From: JADZAI01 sp046348585
Lineage (GTDB): Bacteria > Pseudomonadota > Alphaproteobacteria > Micropepsales > Micropepsaceae
Reading direction: 5' to 3'
Assembly: GCA_046348585.1 (NCBI GenBank)
Contig: JAXMDZ010000005.1
Span: 1 to 64,000, forward strand
Length of the DNA: 64,000 bases
A program made the position numbers and the translations under genes. Numbering within the stretch: the first letter of the stretch is position 1; each line of letters starts with the position of its first letter. Shown here one piece after another: positions 29,137 to 36,924 of the stretch. A model generated the notes under the pieces. The model ran no database searches. It was not told the DNA's origin and saw nothing but the letters and a program-made list of their open reading frames with translations.

Positions 29137-29395
29137 GCGTGACCCAGCCGCCTGCGGGCGGAAGCGGCGGTCTATAGCAAGGCGGCCCCGCCGGGGGAAG
29201 CGGCGATTGGGCGGCCTTCCCGCCCTACGCCGCGAAACGATATTTCGCGTGGGCGGAGAAAAGCATCTTCGTTCCTCGCCCCCTCCTCCGGGGGGAGGGG
29301 GTGGCCCGGCGGCGGACAGGTGACGTCAAGGCAGGCCCCGGCCGGGTCATGGCCTCATATAGGAACATAATCCACGCCCGCAAGGGCGGGCGGCG

Positions 29396-29908
29396 CTAGA
29401 GGCCGAAGGCCATGGCGAGGCGGGCGACGACCTGCTTGCGGATGAGGCGGAAGGGGTAGCCGGGATGGACCGGCACGTCGCCCGGCACGACGGCGCCCGG
29501 CGGCTTGAACTTCGTGCAGAAGCGCATCTCGATCGGCGGCGCGGCCGATCCGTAGCGGGCGCGGTAGATATCGACCCACCATTTGGAATCGTCGAAATCG
29601 AGCAGCATCGGCGCGTTGCAGCAGGTCGCGACGGCCCGGTTGGTGGGCGAGCCTTCCTTGAGCTTGGTGCGGCGCAGGCGATCCGCGCCGCGGGCCACCG
29701 TCACGCGATCCTTGCGATAGACGACGAATTCCGTGCCCCCGGCCCGGTCCAGCAACGGCGGCGCGCCGGGCAAGGCTTCAAGCTGCCGGGCCGCCGCCTG
29801 GCAATCGTCGCAATAGCACACGACCGTCGTGGTGGGCGCTCCGGCGGCGGCGAGTTCGACCTCGCCGCAGAGGCAGCGGATGGACTGAACCTTCAGGGAC
29901 CGCGCCAT
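29396..29908 (-). CDS. DUF6151/GFA-like cysteine-rich protein
   Basis: This 170-aa protein begins with a cysteine set of the glutathione-dependent formaldehyde-activating (GFA)/Mss4-like fold: CLCG at residues 12-15 and CYCDDC at 31-36, with a later CC pair near residue 95 (VATCCNAPMLLDF). It probably binds zinc. It fits best the DUF6151 group rather than a characterised GFA enzyme. Function unknown. It lies 259 bp from tRNA-Leu, a gap that contains only a CCCCCTCC/GGAGGGGG hairpin-forming tract near 29279-29302. Confidence 0.75.
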   Translation of the reverse strand: MARSLKVQSIRCLCGEVELAAAGAPTTTVVCYCDDCQAAARQLEALPGAPPLLDRAGGTEFVVYRKDRVTVARGADRLRRTKLKEGSPTNRAVATCCNAPMLLDFDDSKWWVDIYRARYGSAAPPIEMRFCTKFKPPGAVVPGDVPVHPGYPFRLIRKQVVARLAMAFGL

Positions 29909-29971
29909 GCGCCTTGGCTCCGCGAGAGGACCGGGGCCAGTATCGGAATTGTGTCCGCGCTCGCAAGGGCG

Positions 29972-30227
29972 GTGCGTCCTTCGAGATGGGCGCTTTGCGC
30001 CCTCCTCAGGATGAGGACCGTGGGGGATGAAGGGGTGCGTCCTTCGGGACGGGCGCTTTGCGCCTTCCTCAGGATGAGGACCGTGGGAGCGAGGACCATG
30101 GGGGATGGGTGGGAGTGGTGCGTCCTTCGAGACGGGCGCTTTGCGCCCTCCTCAGGATGAGGACCGCTGAGAATGAAGGGGGGGCCTTCGGGACGGGCGC
30201 TTTGCGCCCTCCTCAGGATGAGGAGCG
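29972..30227. repeat. Cluster of four copies of a double-hairpin dispersed repeat
   Basis: Four copies lie in the same orientation at about 29972-30020, 30035-30083, 30118-30166 and 30184-30227 (the last lacks its left end). Each is about 49 bp: GTGCGTCCTTCGAGAC, then a hairpin GGGCGC-TTT-GCGCCC, then a second hairpin TCCTCA-GGA-TGAGGA and a short tail. Similar repeats recur at 47112-47301 here. This type of element is widespread between genes in many alphaproteobacteria. It fills most of the 375-bp gap between the neighbouring genes. Confidence 0.9.
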
Positions 30228-30283
30228 TTGAGCAGGGACGAGGCGGCGTGCCCTTCCCCCTTTCGGGGGAAGGGCCTGGCCGG

Positions 30284-31573
30284 TCAGACCGCGGCTAGGG
30301 CTTGGTCGATGTCGGCGATGAGGTCGCGGCTGTCCTCGATGCCGATGGAGATGCGCACCAGATCGCCGGTGATGCCGTAACGCTCCTTGTCGGCCGGGGG
30401 ATAGTCGAGATGGGTCGTCGTTGCCGGGTGCGAGGCGAGGCTTTCGGTGCCGCCGAGGCTGACCGCCAGCTTCACCACCTTCAGCGCGTCGAGGAAGCGG
30501 AAGGCTTCCGCCTCGCCGCCATGGACGCGGATCGAGAAGGTCGAGCCGACGCCCGTGCACTGCGCCGCGAAGATGCGCGCCTGATCGGAGCCGGGCGGCA
30601 GATTGCCGAGCCAGAGCACCTTCTTCACCTTGGGGTGGCGCTCAAGGTAGGCGCAGACCATGCGGGCGTTCTCGGTCGCCCGGCTGATGCGCAGTTCGAG
30701 CGTTTCGAGGCTGCGGCAGAGCATCCAGGCGGTGTGCGGATCGAGCGTCGCGCCGAGCGAGGAGCGCATCGGGGCGATCGGCTTCATCGCGTCCATCGAA
30801 CCGAGCACCGCGCCGCCGACGATGTCGGAATGGCCGCCGACATATTTGGTGAGCGAATAGAGCGCGTAGTCGGCGCCGAGCGTCAGCGGCTTCTGCCAGA
30901 TCGGCCCGAGGAACGTGTTGTCCACGCAGACCGCCGGGCGGTAGCCGTTGCGTTCCAGCCGTTTGGCGATGGCGACGACGCCGGCGATGTCGGTCAGCTC
31001 GTTGGTCGGGTTGGCGGGCGTTTCCAGCATGATCGCCGAAAGCCGTCCGCCGCGTTCGGCCGCCGTGGCGTCGGCGGCGCGCAGCAGCGCCTCAAGCTCG
31101 TCGAGGCTGGTGCCGACCGGCAGCGAGGCATGGGTGATGCCGAGCTGCGGCATGACGTTGAGCAGCAGGCCTTCGGTGCCGCCATAGAGCGGTTCGGAAT
31201 TGGCGACGATGTCGCCGGGCCGCGAAAGGCCGAGCAGCGTGGACGAAATCGCCGCCATGCCGGAGGCGAAGACCAGCGCCTTTTCGGCCTGTTCCCAGAT
31301 CGCCAGGCGATCTTCGAGGATTTCGAGATTGGGGTTGTTGAAGCGCGAATAGACGAGGCCGAATTCCTCGCCGGGGGCGCGCTGGGCGAGGCCCTTGCGC
31401 AGCGCGAACTGGCGCTTGCCGTCCTCGGCCGACTTGAAGACGAAGGTCGAGGTCTGGAACAGCGGCGGCTTGATCGCGCCCTCGGACAGGGCGGGGTCGT
31501 AGCCGAAGCTCATCATCTGGGTTTGGGGGCGCAGGGCCTGCCCGGCGACGTCTTTCTTGCGATAGCGGCTCAT
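30284..31573 (-). CDS. Cystathionine gamma-synthase/methionine gamma-lyase family PLP enzyme
   Basis: This 429-aa cytoplasmic enzyme is of the Cys/Met metabolism PLP family. It shows YSRFNNPNLEILEDRLAIWE, the cofactor-stacking GMAAISSTLL region, the aspartate segment VCVDNTFLGPIWQKP, the PLP lysine in SLTKYVGGHSD and the C-terminal SLGGTESLASHPA block. Family members split or form C-S bonds of methionine, homocysteine or cystathionine. Sequence alone does not tell lyase from synthase, so no symbol is given. It stands alone between two repeat clusters. Confidence 0.88.
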   Translation of the reverse strand: MSRYRKKDVAGQALRPQTQMMSFGYDPALSEGAIKPPLFQTSTFVFKSAEDGKRQFALRKGLAQRAPGEEFGLVYSRFNNPNLEILEDRLAIWEQAEKALVFASGMAAISSTLLGLSRPGDIVANSEPLYGGTEGLLLNVMPQLGITHASLPVGTSLDELEALLRAADATAAERGGRLSAIMLETPANPTNELTDIAGVVAIAKRLERNGYRPAVCVDNTFLGPIWQKPLTLGADYALYSLTKYVGGHSDIVGGAVLGSMDAMKPIAPMRSSLGATLDPHTAWMLCRSLETLELRISRATENARMVCAYLERHPKVKKVLWLGNLPPGSDQARIFAAQCTGVGSTFSIRVHGGEAEAFRFLDALKVVKLAVSLGGTESLASHPATTTHLDYPPADKERYGITGDLVRISIGIEDSRDLIADIDQALAAV

Positions 31574-31660
31574 AGGTCTCCTGGAACTCGCGTCAGGCGC
31601 GAGCGCGGGACTCTTAGCCGATTTGCTGACGCCGCGTCAGGGGTGCGGCGAAGGGAAGCC

Positions 31661-31859
31661 GTGGATGGTCCGCCTGCGCGGACCATGACATTGGGGGGAG
31701 CGCCTTGGAGACGCCGGTCCGTTCGCAGGCACTGCCCCATTGAAGCCGTGGATGGTCCGCCGGCGCAGACCATGACATTGGGGGAGCGCCTTGTGGGTGA
31801 CGGTCCGTTCGCCGGCACTGCCCCTTTGAAGTCGCGGATGGTCCGCCTGCGCGGACCAT
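31661..31859. repeat. REP-like palindromes, copies 1-3, in a tandem array of about 86 bp
   Basis: Copies at 31665-31686, 31752-31773 (one arm mismatch) and 31838-31859 share 9-bp arms ATGGTCCGC and GCGGACCAT around a 4-nt loop (CTGC or CGGC). Each is preceded by GTGG (GCGG in copy 3) and followed by GACA. The intervals between copies are also similar (TTGGGGGAGCGCCTTG, GGTCCGTTCGC, CACTGCCCC), giving 87- and 86-bp tandem units. A 127-codon open frame across them is spurious. Confidence 0.9.
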
Positions 31860-31927
31860 GACAGCAATGGCTGACCCGCCGGTTCATGCGGAGGGGAAGC
31901 AAGATCTTATCGTCGCCCCCTCGTGAC

Positions 31928-31949
31928 ATGGTCCGCGCAGGCGGACCAT
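31928..31949. repeat. REP-like palindrome, copy 4, inverted
   Basis: This copy has the same 9-bp arms but a GCAG loop, and its GTGG foot is on the opposite strand (CCAC at the right). It ends 8 bp before the stop of the GIY-YIG gene and faces copy 5 at the other side of that gene. Confidence 0.92.
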
Positions 31950-31956
31950 CCACGGA

Positions 31957-32244
31957 TCAGGGCGTCAGCGTCTCGTAGAGATCGTTCCAGCCGGGGTTGG
32001 TCTTCTGGATCAGGCGCACTTTCCACGCGCGGTTCCAGGCTTTCAGGCGCTTCTCGCGCCAGATCGCTTCTTCGACATGCGAGAAGGACTCGTAGTGGAC
32101 GAGCAGCTTCAGGCCGTAGCGTCTGGTGAAGCCCGGCAACTGGCCCTCACGATGTTCGAAGGCCCGCCGCAGGATGTCGTTGGTCACGCCGACATAGAGC
32201 ACGCCGTTCGGCGCGCTGGCCATGATGTAGACGTAGTAGGTCAC
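31957..32244 (-). CDS. Small GIY-YIG nuclease bracketed by inverted palindromes
   Basis: This 95-aa protein is nearly all a GIY-YIG domain of the YhbQ/UPF0213-like group. YVY at residues 4-6 and YVG at 17-19 stand for GIY and YIG, with Arg26-Arg27, His31, Tyr43, Glu64 and the KRLKAWNRAWKVRLI helix following. Such enzymes cut DNA with one metal ion. The gene lies alone between palindrome copies 4 and 5, which face each other 7 bp and 18 bp from its ends, like a REP-flanked RAYT gene. The coding sequence is intact. An involvement with the repeats is inference from layout. Confidence 0.9.
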   Translation of the reverse strand: MTYYVYIMASAPNGVLYVGVTNDILRRAFEHREGQLPGFTRRYGLKLLVHYESFSHVEEAIWREKRLKAWNRAWKVRLIQKTNPGWNDLYETLTP

Positions 32245-32262
32245 CGCTCGCTCAAGTCGTGG

Positions 32263-32284
32263 ATGGTCCGCCTGCGCGGACCAT
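32263..32284. repeat. REP-like palindrome, copy 5
   Basis: A perfect copy (9-bp arms, CTGC loop) with the GTGG foot at its left and GACA at its right, 18 bp upstream of the GIY-YIG start. With copy 4 it forms an inverted pair around that gene. Confidence 0.93.
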
Positions 32285-32351
32285 GACAGGTTCCCGCAAG
32301 GCGTCCACCACGATCAGGTGCGGGAGCGGCTCATACTCCGCAAATCCGTGG

Positions 32352-32373
32352 ATGGTCCGCCTGCGCGGACCAT
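32352..32373. repeat. REP-like palindrome, copy 6
   Basis: A perfect copy in the same orientation as copies 1-3 and 5, preceded by CCGTGG and followed by GACA. It ends 24 bp after the stop of the HEPN-like gene on the other side. Confidence 0.93.
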
Positions 32374-32397
32374 GACACTGCGGGTGGCCGCCCTCGC

Positions 32398-34818
32398 CTA
32401 TTGCGGTTTGAATTCGCGGACGAGGGACTGGGTGCCGTCCTTGTAGGTGACCTGGACCGCCATCGACTTGATGGTGCCGGGCACTTCGAGGAAAGGCAGG
32501 AAGTCCGACGGCAGCGCCATCGGGTCTTTCTCGTCGCAGGGCGGCAGCGCGAATTGCTGGTCGAGCGCCGTGCTGTCGATCGAGTACATCGCCTTGTCGA
32601 TGCCGCAGCGATAGGAGGCGAGCATCGTGTAATAGGCGAGCGTCTGGGTCTCGTTGCCGGGGTTCTTCTGGATGGTGATCCAGGAGGTCCAGATCAGCTC
32701 CAGCGTGCGCTTCTGTTCCTCGACCAGCGCCGAGGAGGTGACGAAGGCGAGCGCGAACGGTCCCATCTCCTCGCCGTTGGCGTTGAGGTACTTGATGTAG
32801 ATCGTCGCCGGTCCCTGGTCGGCGGGCAGCGAGATATTGGTGTTGGGCGCGGGCTGGCCGGTGCGCGGGTCGTTATACGCGCCGACGCCGTTGTCGATGA
32901 ACTCGCCCTCCTCGCCGATGCGGTACCACATCTTCAACGCCGCCTCCGGGATCAGGATCGAGACCGTCCAGCCGCCGTTGTTGCGGCTCTGCACCATCGT
33001 CGGTTCGGCGCGCGTGCCCTGAAGCTGGGGCTCCAGGTTCTTGACGCGCTGGCGCGACTTGTCGAGCCATTCGCCGAGCACCTGCTGGTCGACGAAGTGC
33101 TTGATGAGCGTGCCGGCGGTGTCGGCTTCGAGGAACTTCTTGAGCAGATCCAGCTCGTGCTGCTTGTCGGAGACCGACTGGCCGCCCGTGCGCTCCTCCG
33201 AGTATTCCTGCGCCAGCAAATAGTAGCCGGGGCCGTAGTCCGGGTTCGCGGTCATGAACTCGTCCATGCGCTTGGTGCGCTCGGCGTCCTCGAACTGCAT
33301 GGCGTAGACGAGCTTGATGGCGGGCGCCTTCAGGCGGCCGGCGAGATCGCCGAACACCTCGCGCGCGCCGGCGCGGCCGTCCTGCACCCGCAGCAGGCGG
33401 GCGAAGCGTTCATAGACGTCGATGGCGTCGACGTCGGCTTCGGCGAAGGCCATGTATTCCTTGCGCGCGCTGGCGGCGTCGCCGCGTTCCTCGTAGACGA
33501 TGGCGTTGTGGTAGTGCTCTTCGGGGCGGGTCGGGTTCTCGATGACGCCGCCGTTCTTGTCGATACGCTTGAAGCCTTCCGCGATCTCGCCGATCGCCGC
33601 TTCGGTGCGGGCCTGGGAGTCCTCGATGCGGGCGGTCGAATCCTCGATCCGGCCGGTGGAATCCTCGATGCGGCCCGTCGATTCCTCGGTGCGCTTGGTG
33701 GTGTCGGCGATCTCGTCGGTCTTCTTGCCGGTGCCGAGCACGACATAGAGGATGATCGCCGCGACCGCAGCGACGCCGCCGAGGCCGGCGAGCGTGACCC
33801 AGAGCTTGCGGTTGGCGGACTTCGTGCCGCTTTCGATCCGCGTGGTGGTTTCGCGGATCGCGGCCGTGTCCTTCTTCACGTCGTCGATCTTGCCGCCGAG
33901 TTCGGCGCGCAGTTCGGCGATGTCGTCCTTCACCGCCTTCACGTCGTCGTGCAGCTTGTTGAAGTAGCCGTTCAGCTCTTCCTGGCTGACGTCGAGATAG
34001 ATGTCGGGATTGACCTTGGTGCGGCCCTGGTCGTGCGCTTCCTGAAGCGGCTCGACCAGTTCGTCGTAGTACATGTTGAGCAGCGCCATCTGCGCCGGCG
34101 TCACCCGCTTGTTGTGGGCGAGGACGTTGCGGATGCGGCGGATGTCGTCGAGATAGTTGCGGATGGTGACGCGCTTTTCCTTCAGCAGGCTGAGAAGCGG
34201 CGTGTCCTTGTAGATCGGGTCGTAGTTCGGGAACTCCTGCGTCGAGACGAAGAGGCTGGAGAGTTCGGAGAAGGTGGTGCCCGAGAGCACGTCGCCGCGA
34301 TCGGCCGAGGTCAGCCATTGCTGGACGACCTTTTCGCTGAGCAGTTCCTTCAGGCGGGCGATGAGCTTGGGCTGGTCCTCGTAGCGCTCGGTGATGAGGC
34401 TGCGGACGATGAGTTCGAGGGCGCGGATCTGCTTGCGGCCGATCTCGTCGTCGGCGCCGGGGAGCGCGACGGCGAAGGCGAAGTCGGGGGCGCGGTCGGC
34501 GACGGTTTCGAGCCACGACAGGAGGCGCAGCGCGGCGATGACGGCGTTGCGCTGTTCGTAGCTGGGCGCGTCGGGGGCGAGGCGGCCGGCGCGGCGCACG
34601 CCCTCGCGCAGCGTCGCGTCGAACATGGTCAGCTCGGCCTCGTTCATGCCGATCTTCGCGGCCACCGCGTCGCGGCCCATCTTGCCCTTGGCGTCGGCAT
34701 AGCGCTTGGCGAGCGCGTCCAGCGTTTCGGCGGCATCGACCGGCTGGCCGGTCAGGAACGAAGCAAATTTGACGAGCGCCGGCTGCACCAGCGGCAGCAC
34801 GTCCGACAGACGAACCAT
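32398..34818 (-). CDS. HEPN-like membrane protein with heptad repeats (unknown function)
   Basis: This 806-aa protein has three visible parts. Residues about 125-260 form an all-helical domain ending in DDIRRIRNVLAHNKRV; R230-NVLA-H235 matches the RX4-6H motif of HEPN RNases and Swt1-like HEPN domains. A coiled region (280-330) leads to one transmembrane helix (about 340-361), then near-identical heptads of the type EDSTGRI at 377-404. The rest resembles a TPR-like helical region (HYHNAIVYEERGDAASARKEYMAFAEA, GPGYYLLAQEYSEE) followed by a C-terminal beta-rich part. The predicted topology is HEPN inside, heptads outside, or the reverse. I do not recognise the full architecture; nuclease activity is inference. 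Confidence 0.8.
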   Translation of the reverse strand: MVRLSDVLPLVQPALVKFASFLTGQPVDAAETLDALAKRYADAKGKMGRDAVAAKIGMNEAELTMFDATLREGVRRAGRLAPDAPSYEQRNAVIAALRLLSWLETVADRAPDFAFAVALPGADDEIGRKQIRALELIVRSLITERYEDQPKLIARLKELLSEKVVQQWLTSADRGDVLSGTTFSELSSLFVSTQEFPNYDPIYKDTPLLSLLKEKRVTIRNYLDDIRRIRNVLAHNKRVTPAQMALLNMYYDELVEPLQEAHDQGRTKVNPDIYLDVSQEELNGYFNKLHDDVKAVKDDIAELRAELGGKIDDVKKDTAAIRETTTRIESGTKSANRKLWVTLAGLGGVAAVAAIILYVVLGTGKKTDEIADTTKRTEESTGRIEDSTGRIEDSTARIEDSQARTEAAIGEIAEGFKRIDKNGGVIENPTRPEEHYHNAIVYEERGDAASARKEYMAFAEADVDAIDVYERFARLLRVQDGRAGAREVFGDLAGRLKAPAIKLVYAMQFEDAERTKRMDEFMTANPDYGPGYYLLAQEYSEERTGGQSVSDKQHELDLLKKFLEADTAGTLIKHFVDQQVLGEWLDKSRQRVKNLEPQLQGTRAEPTMVQSRNNGGWTVSILIPEAALKMWYRIGEEGEFIDNGVGAYNDPRTGQPAPNTNISLPADQGPATIYIKYLNANGEEMGPFALAFVTSSALVEEQKRTLELIWTSWITIQKNPGNETQTLAYYTMLASYRCGIDKAMYSIDSTALDQQFALPPCDEKDPMALPSDFLPFLEVPGTIKSMAVQVTYKDGTQSLVREFKPQ

Positions 34819-34919
34819 GGGAATCCCCTCAACAGTACCGCCATTTTAGCGGAACAGGAGCGCGGTGGCGCAAATGGGGCATGGGCCGCGATGCGCGGCG
34901 AAAAGCCGCGCTTCAGCCC

Positions 34920-35324
34920 CTACGCATCCCCGTTTGCGGGGACGATGGCGACGGATTCGCCGCAGCCGCAGGCGTCGGTCTGGTTCGGGTTGTTGAAGAC
35001 GAAGCGGGCCGAGAGCTTGTCGGTCACATAGTCCATCTCGGTGCCGAGCAGGAAGAGGACCGCCCTGGGATCGACCAGGATGGTGACGCCCTTGTCCTCG
35101 ACCGCCTCGTCGAGGGCCGAGCGGCTTTCGGCATAATCCATGGTGTATTCCATGCCCGCGCAGCCGCCGTTCTTCACGCCGACGCGCAGGGCGACATAGC
35201 GCCCGCCGGAGGCTTCCATGATCGCCTTGACCCGCGCGGCGGCGGCCTCGGTGAGCGTCACGACCTTGGGGCGTTCGCGCCGGGGGCGGCGGACGGCGGC
35301 GGGCGGCGGGGCGGTATCGGACAT
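34920..35324 (-). CDS. sufA: Fe-S cluster assembly scaffold/carrier SufA (IscA family)
   Basis: This 134-aa A-type carrier has the three conserved cysteines in KNGGCAGMEY and TDACGCGES, which hold the Fe-S cluster for delivery to apoproteins. The start at ATG 35324 (MSDTAPPPAA) gives the family length plus an N-terminal Pro/Arg-rich extension of about 20 residues. It is the last gene of the suf operon, 14 bp after sufT. It could also be named iscA or erpA; the operon context favours SufA. Confidence 0.92.
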   Translation of the reverse strand: MSDTAPPPAAVRRPRRERPKVVTLTEAAAARVKAIMEASGGRYVALRVGVKNGGCAGMEYTMDYAESRSALDEAVEDKGVTILVDPRAVLFLLGTEMDYVTDKLSARFVFNNPNQTDACGCGESVAIVPANGDA

Positions 35325-35338
35325 GGGGCGGCTCCGCG

Positions 35339-35683
35339 TCAGAACATGTTGAGTTCGAGGCGGGCCTCGTCGGACATGCGCGACGGGTCCCAGGGCGGAT
35401 CGAAGACGAGGTTGACCTTGACGCCGCCGAGGCCGGGGACGCGCTTCACCGCCTCCTCGACCCAGCCGGGCATCTCGCCCGCGACCGGGCAGCCGGGCGC
35501 GGTGAGGGTCATGTCGATCTCGACCTTCATGTCGTCGTCGATGTCGATCTTGTAGATGAGGCCGAGTTCGAAAATGTCGACCGGGATTTCCGGGTCGAAC
35601 ACGGTCTTCAGCTCCGCGATGATCGCGTCGGTCAATTCGTTCAGCTTCGCCTGACCGAGCGGATGGGTTCCGGCCTCGCTCAT
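35339..35683 (-). CDS. sufT: SUF system protein SufT (DUF59/MIP18 family)
   Basis: This 114-aa protein is a MIP18/DUF59 domain: TVFDPEIPVDIFELGLIYKI with the DPE motif, then TLTAPGCPVAGEMPGWVEEAV with the single conserved Cys, and VNLVFDPPWDPSRMSDEARLELNMF. SufT helps Fe-S cluster maturation in organisms using SUF. ATG 35683 overlaps the sufS stop (TGATG). Confidence 0.92.
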   Translation of the reverse strand: MSEAGTHPLGQAKLNELTDAIIAELKTVFDPEIPVDIFELGLIYKIDIDDDMKVEIDMTLTAPGCPVAGEMPGWVEEAVKRVPGLGGVKVNLVFDPPWDPSRMSDEARLELNMF

Positions 35684-36924
35684 GCCAGCATCTCCCGCGC
35701 GGCGCGCACCGCATCGACCAGCGCGTCCACTTCTTCGAAAGTGTTGTAGAAGGCGAAGCTGGCGCGCGCCGTCGAGACGACGCCCAGCCGCTGCATCAGC
35801 GGGTGGGCGCAGTGGTGCCCTGCCCTGACCGCGACGCCGCGCCGGTCGACGATGGTGGCGAGGTCGTGGGCGTGGACGCCCTCGACGTCGAAGGCGACGA
35901 TCGCCCCCTTGCCCGGCGCGCGGCCGAAAATGCGCACCCAGTTGAGCTTTTCCAGTTCCGCCGTCGCGTAGGCGAGCAGCGCCTGCTCGTGCGCGTGGGC
36001 GCCGTCGCGGTCGAGGGCGGCGAGATAGTCGAAGGCCGCCTTCCAGCCGACGCCCTCCACGATGGGCGGGGTGCCAGCCTCGAAGCGGTGCGGCGGGTCG
36101 GCATAGCCGATCGCGTCGAAGCCGACTTCGCGGATCATGTCGCCGCCGCCCTGCCACGGGCGCATGGCGGCGAGACGGTCCGCCTTCGCATAGAGCGCGC
36201 CGATGCCGGAGGGGCCGTAGAGCTTGTGCGCGCAGAAGACATAGAAGTCGCAATCGAGGGCGCGCACGTCGACGCGCGCATGGACCGCCGCCTGGCAGCC
36301 GTCGAGCAGCACCGGGACGCCCTCGGCGTGGGCGAGGCGGACGATTTCGGCGGCGGGCGTGACGGTGCCCAGCACGTTCGACATGTGGGTGACGGCGACG
36401 AGCCTTGTGCGCGGGCCGATGAGGCTCGCCAGATGGTCGAGGTCGAGCGCGCCGTCGTCGCCGATGCGCGCCCATTTCAGCACCGCGCCCTGCCGCTCGC
36501 GCAGGAAATGCCACGGGACAATGTTGGCGTGGTGCTCCATCTCGGTGAGCACGATCTCGTCGCCCGGCTGGAGGCTGGGGGCGAGGAAGCTCTCGGCGAC
36601 GAGGTTGAAGGCCTCGGTGCCGCCATGTGTGAGGACGATCTCCTCTCGCCTCGCGGCGTTCACATAGGCCTGCGCGGCGTCGCGGGCGGCTTCATAGGCG
36701 TCGGTCGCCGTGCCCGAGAGATAGTGGACGCCGCGATGGACATTGGCGTAGCCGCTCTCCATGAAGCGCGACATCGCGTCGATGACGGATTGCGGCTTCT
36801 GCGCCGAGGCGGCGTTGTCGAGATAGACCAGCGGGCGGCCATAGACCTGGCGCGCGAGGATCGGGAAATCGGCGCGGGCGCGGGCGACATCGAAGGGCGG
36901 CGCGGATTTCAGGATCGCGTTCAC
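35680..36924 (-). CDS. sufS: Cysteine desulfurase SufS
   Basis: This 414-aa PLP enzyme takes sulfur from cysteine for the SufBCD scaffold. The PLP lysine is in FCAHKLYGPSGIGALY and the active-site cysteine in VRAGHHCAHPLM, the class II (SufS/CsdA) pattern. N-terminal ARADFPILARQVYGRPLVYLDNAASAQKP is also typical. No sufE or sufU is seen in the window, so its sulfur acceptor must lie elsewhere. It overlaps both neighbours by four bases. Confidence 0.95.
   Translation of the reverse strand: MNAILKSAPPFDVARARADFPILARQVYGRPLVYLDNAASAQKPQSVIDAMSRFMESGYANVHRGVHYLSGTATDAYEAARDAAQAYVNAARREEIVLTHGGTEAFNLVAESFLAPSLQPGDEIVLTEMEHHANIVPWHFLRERQGAVLKWARIGDDGALDLDHLASLIGPRTRLVAVTHMSNVLGTVTPAAEIVRLAHAEGVPVLLDGCQAAVHARVDVRALDCDFYVFCAHKLYGPSGIGALYAKADRLAAMRPWQGGGDMIREVGFDAIGYADPPHRFEAGTPPIVEGVGWKAAFDYLAALDRDGAHAHEQALLAYATAELEKLNWVRIFGRAPGKGAIVAFDVEGVHAHDLATIVDRRGVAVRAGHHCAHPLMQRLGVVSTARASFAFYNTFEEVDALVDAVRAAREMLA

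Noticed and set aside
31570..31953. A 127-codon open frame on the minus strand
   Set aside because: It is made of the palindrome repeats read through in one frame (repeated AGGPSTAS pieces); there is no domain and no ribosome-binding site.
31661..32373. CRISPR array
   Set aside because: The units are perfect palindromes, in both orientations, with uneven spacing and a gene inside; the tandem intervals are similar to each other and no cas gene is near.
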